From positions 1 to 5,668 of the forward strand of contig JABDJW010000309.1 of the NCBI GenBank assembly GCA_013002375.1: a DNA stretch of 5,668 nt, written 5' to 3'. A program made the position numbers and the translations under genes. The notes under the pieces were generated by a model, which saw nothing but the letters and a program-made list of their open reading frames with translations, was not told where the DNA came from and did no database searches. This DNA comes from Acidimicrobiales bacterium. Its GTDB lineage: Bacteria; Actinomycetota; Acidimicrobiia; Acidimicrobiales; SHLQ01. Of the stretch, positions 3,749 through 5,668 are shown in pieces (positions within the stretch are counted from its first letter, which is position 1; every line of letters starts with the position of its first letter).

Positions 3749-5668
3749 CTAGAGCACCTGCACCGGCGACGCCGAGTCGGTCTTGGTCCCGTCGCCCAAT
3801 TGCCCCTGCGGGTTATCGCCCCAACACCACACCGATCGGTCGGCTCGGACGACGCATCCATGCTTGAGCGCCACCCCGACGTTCAACGCGTCGCCGATGA
3901 TGCCCACACCACCCGGGCCGGTCACCGAGACCGGAAACGACGAGTCGGTCTTGGTGTTGTCGCCCAGCTGCCCCTGGTCGTTCTCGCCCCAGCACCAGAT
4001 GCGATCAGCGGTGTCCTGCGCACAAGTGTGCGCAGCGCCGCCATCGATCCGAAGGACGAGCGAGAGCGATCCGATCCCGCCGGTTCCGACCACCTGAACC
4101 GGCCAGGCGGAATCGGTCGTCGTGTTGTCACCGAGCTGACCCTTGCTGTTGTCTCCCCAACACCAGGCGGTTGCGTCGGTCCGCACCACGCACGAGTGCA
4201 GCGCTCCGAAACCCGCGATCTTGGCGCCGCTGAAGGTGCCGACCCCACCGGGGCCGGCTACTGCGACCGGCGAAGACGAGTCGGTCGTGGTGGTGTCACC
4301 CAGCTGACCCACGTTGTTCTGCCCCCAACACCAGGCGGTCCCATCGGACTTCATGCCACAGGCGTGCTTGAGTCCGGTGCCGATCGAGGTGATCCCCGTC
4401 AAGGTCCCGACCCCGCCGACATCGGTCACCTGCACCGGAGCCGATGAGTCGGTTGTGGTGTTGTCACCGAGCTGACCCTTGTCGTTGCGGCCCCAGCACC
4501 AGACCGTCCCATCCGACAGACCCGCGCACGTGAACTCGTCACCGGCGCTGACCTCGTTGACGCCGGTCAAGGTGCCACTACCACCCGGGCCGACCACCTG
4601 CACCGGCGACGACGAATCCGCTGTGGTGTTGTCACCGAGCTGGCCTTGGCTGTTCTGGCCCCAACACCACACCGTCCCATCGATCTTCAGCGCACACGTG
4701 TACTTCGCGCCCGCGCTCACGGTTGAAACCCCGGTCAACAAGCTCACCCCGCCCGGGCCCCGCACGGGAACCGGCACGAGCGAATCGCTCGTCGTGTCGT
4801 CACCCAGCTGACCCTTGTCGTTCTGGCCCCAGCACCAGGCGGACCCATCCAACCGCACCGCACAGGAGTGGTCATCACCGGCCGCAGTGACGGTGGCGTC
4901 GGCGAAGACCCCGGTCCACCCGCCCCCCTTGATCTGCACGGGGATGGACGAATCGGTCGTCGTGTTGTCACCGAGCTGGCCCCGGTTGTTCCGACCCCAG
5001 CACACCGCAGTCCAATCGGAACGAGCCGCGCACGAGAAGAGCTCGCCGGCTCCGGCCAGCGTCGAACCGCTCAGGAATCCGTTGCCACCGATTCCCACCA
5101 CTTGCACGGGAACGCCCGAATCGGTCGTCGTGTTGTCGCCCAGTTGGCCGTCAGCGTTCTGCCCCCAGCACCACGAGCTTCCGTCGGCCGTCGTCACACA
5201 GGTGTGTTTCTGGCCCGTGGCGACCGACTGGGCCCCGGTCAACGTTCCGATGCCGCCCGCACCGAGGACCGGCACGGGATTCGGCATCGTCGCGGTGGCG
5301 TTGTCGCCCAACTGTCCCTGGTCGTTGCGGCCCCAGCACCACACCGAGGTGTCGCCGCGCACCGCACAAACATGGGACTCGCCGGCGGCCGCTTCGTTGA
5401 CTCCCGACAGCGTGCCGATCGCGCCCGGCCCGACGACCTGGACCGGCGATGGAGAATCTGCGACCTTGGACCCCAGCTGCCCATAGGCATTCAAGCCCCA
5501 GCACCAGACCGTTCCGTCGACCAGGACTGCACACGTGAACCGGTCGCCGCCGGTGATCGAGGACACGCCGGTCAGGACCCCTACACCGCCGGCGCCGACG
5601 ACCTGCACCGGGAACATCGACTCCGCCGTCGTGTTGTCACCGCGCTGCCCTCTGTCGTTGCGACCCCA
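3749..5668 (-). CDS. RCC1 / alpha-tubulin-suppressor-like beta-propeller repeat protein (5' end beyond window)
   Basis: The visible part is 639 residues and a TAG stop at 3751-3749. The frame is open to the right edge, and the residues before the Met at 5617 (WGRNDRGQRGDNTTAES) are themselves repeat sequence, so that Met is internal and the true start is outside the window. There are eleven complete blades of 56 residues (the first is 55). The consensus is xPVQVVGPGGxGxLxGV, then AGxxHxCAVxxDGTVWCWGx, then NxxGQLGDNTTTDSS. Every blade keeps two cysteines ten residues apart, in xC(A/V) and in WCWG. Paired cysteines of this kind suggest disulfides and an extracytoplasmic location, but the signal peptide and any anchor would be off-window. 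RCC1 propellers typically have seven blades, so more than eleven repeats implies at least two propellers. No binding partner can be inferred; the eukaryotic RCC1 nucleotide-exchange role should not be transferred. The gene is convergent with the hydrolase. Confidence 0.93.
   Translation of the reverse strand, partial: WGRNDRGQRGDNTTAESMFPVQVVGAGGVGVLTGVSSITGGDRFTCAVLVDGTVWCWGLNAYGQLGSKVADSPSPVQVVGPGAIGTLSGVNEAAAGESHVCAVRGDTSVWCWGRNDQGQLGDNATATMPNPVPVLGAGGIGTLTGAQSVATGQKHTCVTTADGSSWCWGQNADGQLGDNTTTDSGVPVQVVGIGGNGFLSGSTLAGAGELFSCAARSDWTAVCWGRNNRGQLGDNTTTDSSIPVQIKGGGWTGVFADATVTAAGDDHSCAVRLDGSAWCWGQNDKGQLGDDTTSDSLVPVPVRGPGGVSLLTGVSTVSAGAKYTCALKIDGTVWCWGQNSQGQLGDNTTADSSSPVQVVGPGGSGTLTGVNEVSAGDEFTCAGLSDGTVWCWGRNDKGQLGDNTTTDSSAPVQVTDVGGVGTLTGITSIGTGLKHACGMKSDGTAWCWGQNNVGQLGDTTTTDSSSPVAVAGPGGVGTFSGAKIAGFGALHSCVVRTDATAWCWGDNSKGQLGDNTTTDSAWPVQVVGTGGIGSLSLVLRIDGGAAHTCAQDTADRIWCWGENDQGQLGDNTKTDSSFPVSVTGPGGVGIIGDALNVGVALKHGCVVRADRSVWCWGDNPQGQLGDGTKTDSASPVQVL
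3752..5668 (-). repeat. Array of 168-bp coding repeats (RCC1 blades)
   Basis: Blade boundaries on the minus strand, taken at the xPV motif, are 5614-5450 (165 bp, one codon shorter), 5449-5282, 5281-5114, 5113-4946, 4945-4778, 4777-4610, 4609-4442, 4441-4274, 4273-4106, 4105-3938 and 3937-3770. A partial unit lies at 5668-5615 and a six-codon tail (SPVQVL) at 3769-3752. The most conserved DNA encodes GQLGDNTTTDS. Blade 1 is the odd one there, with GSKVADSP in place of GDNTTTDSS. Blade 5 has the most divergent first half (IPVQIKGGGWTGVFADATV). Confidence 0.9.

Noticed and set aside
3160..3861. A 233-codon minus-strand frame opposite the hydrolase C-terminus and overlapping the RCC1 3' end
   Set aside because: It conflicts with both supported genes, and its sequence shows no coherent domain.
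3689..4447. Plus-strand open frames opposite the RCC1 gene, also at 4479-4811 and 4815-5486, with repetitive Pro/Ser/His-rich products
   Set aside because: Their periodicity simply mirrors the 168-bp RCC1 repeat on the other strand. The minus-strand frame has the real blade consensus.
5615..5617. Met codon as the start of the RCC1 protein
   Set aside because: The 17 preceding codons to the window edge encode a continuing RCC1 repeat in the same frame, so this Met is internal.

Overview
The window reads as chromosomal DNA from a high-GC actinobacterium. I favour the Acidimicrobiia or a related lineage, as an inference from gene content and not from any marker gene. The evidence is strong G/C third-position bias, an F420-dependent luciferase-like oxidoreductase, a DUF3097 protein (a family I know only from Actinobacteria), start sites that look leaderless, and a large secreted-type RCC1-repeat protein. 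I see no tRNA, rRNA, CRISPR array, insertion sequence, phage gene or defence cassette.

Layout from left to right. (1) Positions 1-908, minus strand: an LLM-class F420-dependent oxidoreductase of the Rv3520c type, cut at its C-terminus by the window edge. (2) Positions 909-969: a 61-bp divergent intergenic region with a candidate -10 hexamer on each strand, placed 6-7 nt from the start codons. (3) Positions 970-2278, plus strand: a likely two-gene operon of a small four-helix membrane protein and, 13 bp later, a DUF3097 protein with a TOPRIM-like core. (4) Positions 2279-2409: a 131-bp intergenic region containing three perfect tandem copies of a 28-bp unit. Each unit ends in or abuts a TAGGTT hexamer, and the last hexamer sits 6 nt from the next start codon. 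(5) Positions 2410-3705, plus strand: a metallo-beta-lactamase-fold hydrolase of the alkyl-sulfatase (SdsA-like) group with the dimerisation region but no C-terminal SCP2-like domain. (6) Positions 3706-3748: a short convergent gap. (7) Positions 3749-5668, minus strand: the C-terminal 639 residues of an RCC1/alpha-tubulin-suppressor-like repeat protein. It has eleven complete blades of about 56 residues, each with two conserved cysteines. Its N-terminus lies beyond the right edge.

The genes do not form an obvious single pathway. The oxidoreductase and the hydrolase are probably separate metabolic enzymes, the membrane protein and DUF3097 protein are probably co-transcribed, and the RCC1 protein is probably surface-exposed or secreted. 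The less ordinary signals are the consistent leaderless-type promoter spacing, the promoter-containing tandem repeat, the TOPRIM-like motif in DUF3097, and the long cysteine-paired RCC1 array. I found no convincing multi-gene novel system in this window.
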